Source of the DNA: Diogma glabrata
Taxonomy: Eukaryota; Arthropoda; Insecta; Diptera; Cylindrotomidae
Length of the DNA stretch: 64,000 nucleotides
Direction of reading: 5' to 3'
NCBI GenBank assembly: GCA_963693315.1
Contig: OY856186.1
Coordinates: 82,428,199 to 82,492,198, forward strand
Part shown: piece after piece, positions 62,653-64,000 of the stretch
How the letters are laid out: each line of letters opens with the position of its first letter
Numbering within the stretch: the first letter of the stretch is position 1
Program-made: the position numbers and the translations under genes
The notes under the pieces: generated by a model
The model's input: only the letters and a program-made list of their open reading frames with translations
What the model was told of the DNA's origin: nothing
Databases searched by the model: none

Positions 62653-62706
62653 TTTCAGGTAAAGCCCGGCATGAGACTTTTCAGGGTGTGGGACGTCCCC
62701 ACGACT
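62653..62706 (+). promoter_or_regulatory. Gypsy-2 region before the 3' LTR
   Basis: Short untranslated stretch with a G-rich GGGTGTGGGACG segment, a possible but imperfect polypurine tract for plus-strand priming. Confidence 0.4.
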
Positions 62707-64000
62707 TGTAACCCGTCGTTACAATTTTCAAATATAACAAATTAAACATCCTGAAAGCAAACAAATGTTACAGAAAAGGTACTAACAATATGCGATCTAT
62801 TGTGTAAACATGATAATAATTAAAATATTTCTCTTGATATCATCTGATCAACTAACTGTAATGTTGCAATTAAAAAGAGAAGTGGAGGGAAAAACAAACA
62901 AAAATATATTTTTACATTTTCGATAATTATTGATTTTTGGAGATAAGTTGATCAGTTCAATTTGGAACCCTAAAAAGTGAAGTTGATTTTTCTGGAGTTG
63001 AATAAGTTTTAATTTTTATTTAAGAACACAAAAATTTTGATGCTAAATAGTTTTAGATCTTTGATATAGATAAATAAGTTGATTATTTTAGAAGTAACAT
63101 GTACCAGTTCATGTATCATAGTATCATAGTTAGTGTTATCCAACTGTTTCTTTTGTAACCGTATGGATATTGTTCATCATTTGTTCAATCATTAAATTAA
63201 TTCAGAGATAAATTTATCTATTGGGTTCTCATTTTAATTGAAATCGACTGATAATTATAAGTGGATTAGTACTGGCAGAGTATTTTGATTATTATAAATT
63301 TTTTTTTGTTGAAACAATTGTATTAAAAGAAAAACGGCATCGGCTCGATTATCCGTATGGATATTGTTCATCATTTGTTCGTAAATACCAAAGCAGTGAA
63401 TTAAAAAATAAGGAAATAAGCAGCTGAGCGAAAATAAATTGTGTTTAAAGAATCATACAATTTATTCGGAAATAAATTTACATATTTGGATTTCATTTTT
63501 AATTGAAATCAGCTGATAATTATAAGTGAATTAATACTGGCAAAGTATTTTGATTATTATAAATTTTCTTTTGTTGAAATAATTGTATAAAAGAAAAAAA
63601 ATGGCGTTAACTCGATTATTCGAGACGCAGGTTTTTTTTTCCTGTTAACTGTAGAGGTTGAAAATGTGCTTAGAGGTGAAGTAAAAATTGAAAATATAAG
63701 TGAAGTATTAATTGAAAGAGAAAAGTTTATAAAAACAAGTTTATAAAATAGTTTAAACAAGTTTATGAAAACAAGTTTATTAAAAAAAAAAAATTTTAAC
63801 AGTGTCTGAGAACAAAAAATGAAATAAAAGAAAAAAAATGAGAAAAAAATGAAATTAAATGTTTCCCTGTGTTGTTGTTCCCCTGTGCATACATAGTTAG
63901 GTCTAATTTTAGGAGGTGACGGGTAAGCTAAGAATTTTTTTTGAATAATTTTTTTTATTATTTTAAACATACATTCTCAATAAAACTTATTTGAAAAGTT
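62707..64000 (+). repeat. Gypsy-2 3' LTR, cut by the window end
   Basis: Starts TGTAACCCGTCG and follows the 5' LTR to the last base. About 1294 of an expected 1630-1645 bp are present. The target duplication cannot be checked because the right flank is outside the window. Confidence 0.92.

Overview
The window is nuclear DNA from an insect, very AT-rich and dominated by nested transposable elements. The only host gene I can support is a partial serine-protease homolog at about 39.9-40.6 kb. The embedded mitochondrial genes use the invertebrate mitochondrial code and keep the ancestral insect gene order. The COX1 start (TCG), the tRNA-Ser(AGN) anticodon (GCT) and the I-Q-M tRNA block fit a fly (Diptera) better than a beetle or moth, but the order-level call is an inference.

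Region 1-36.8 kb is a nest that can be unpacked layer by layer. A minisatellite (3.0-3.5 kb, resuming at 36.5-36.8 kb) flanks a Tc1-like DNA transposon. The transposase gene is cut at 4348 and resumes at 34895. Between the halves sits a Ty3/Gypsy LTR retrotransposon (Gypsy-1) in tandem form: LTR, gag-pol, LTR, leader plus start of gag, then the last ~20 bp of a third LTR. It has a 4-bp target duplication (AAAA) and terminal TATAAC...GTTATA. Two things then entered Gypsy-1. A complete mitochondrial genome (about 17.5 kb, 9584-27088) lies inside the reverse-transcriptase coding region. A Crypton-like tyrosine-recombinase element (30653-32494) lies inside the second LTR. Right of the Tc1 element, three (TA)n tracts alternate with a 759-bp foldback element and a chimeric 105-bp fragment.

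The mitochondrial insert carries all 13 protein genes, both rRNAs, the control region (about 10.5 copies of a 198-bp repeat) and 22 tRNAs. The circle is opened inside tRNA-Ser(UCN), whose two halves lie at opposite ends of the insert. ATP6 (+1), COX3 (in-frame TAA) and ND4 (frameshift) are broken; the other genes keep exact lengths, so the transfer looks recent.

Region 36.8-48.4 kb is mostly unassigned AT-rich DNA with the protease homolog, a tRNA-like SINE head, a 200-base assembly gap and an unidentified coding fragment. Region 48.4-53.4 kb is a minus-strand non-LTR retrotransposon (PHD-type ORF1; endonuclease and reverse transcriptase in ORF2) with several frameshifts. A 1.3-kb hAT-like non-autonomous element with an 8-bp target duplication interrupts its ORF2. 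Region 54.45-64.0 kb is a second, young Gypsy element (Gypsy-2) with nearly identical LTRs; its 3' LTR runs off the window.

The first 3 kb holds a duplicated 260-bp sequence whose second copy is interrupted by a 701-bp inverted-repeat element, so empty and filled sites lie side by side, followed by tandem repeats.
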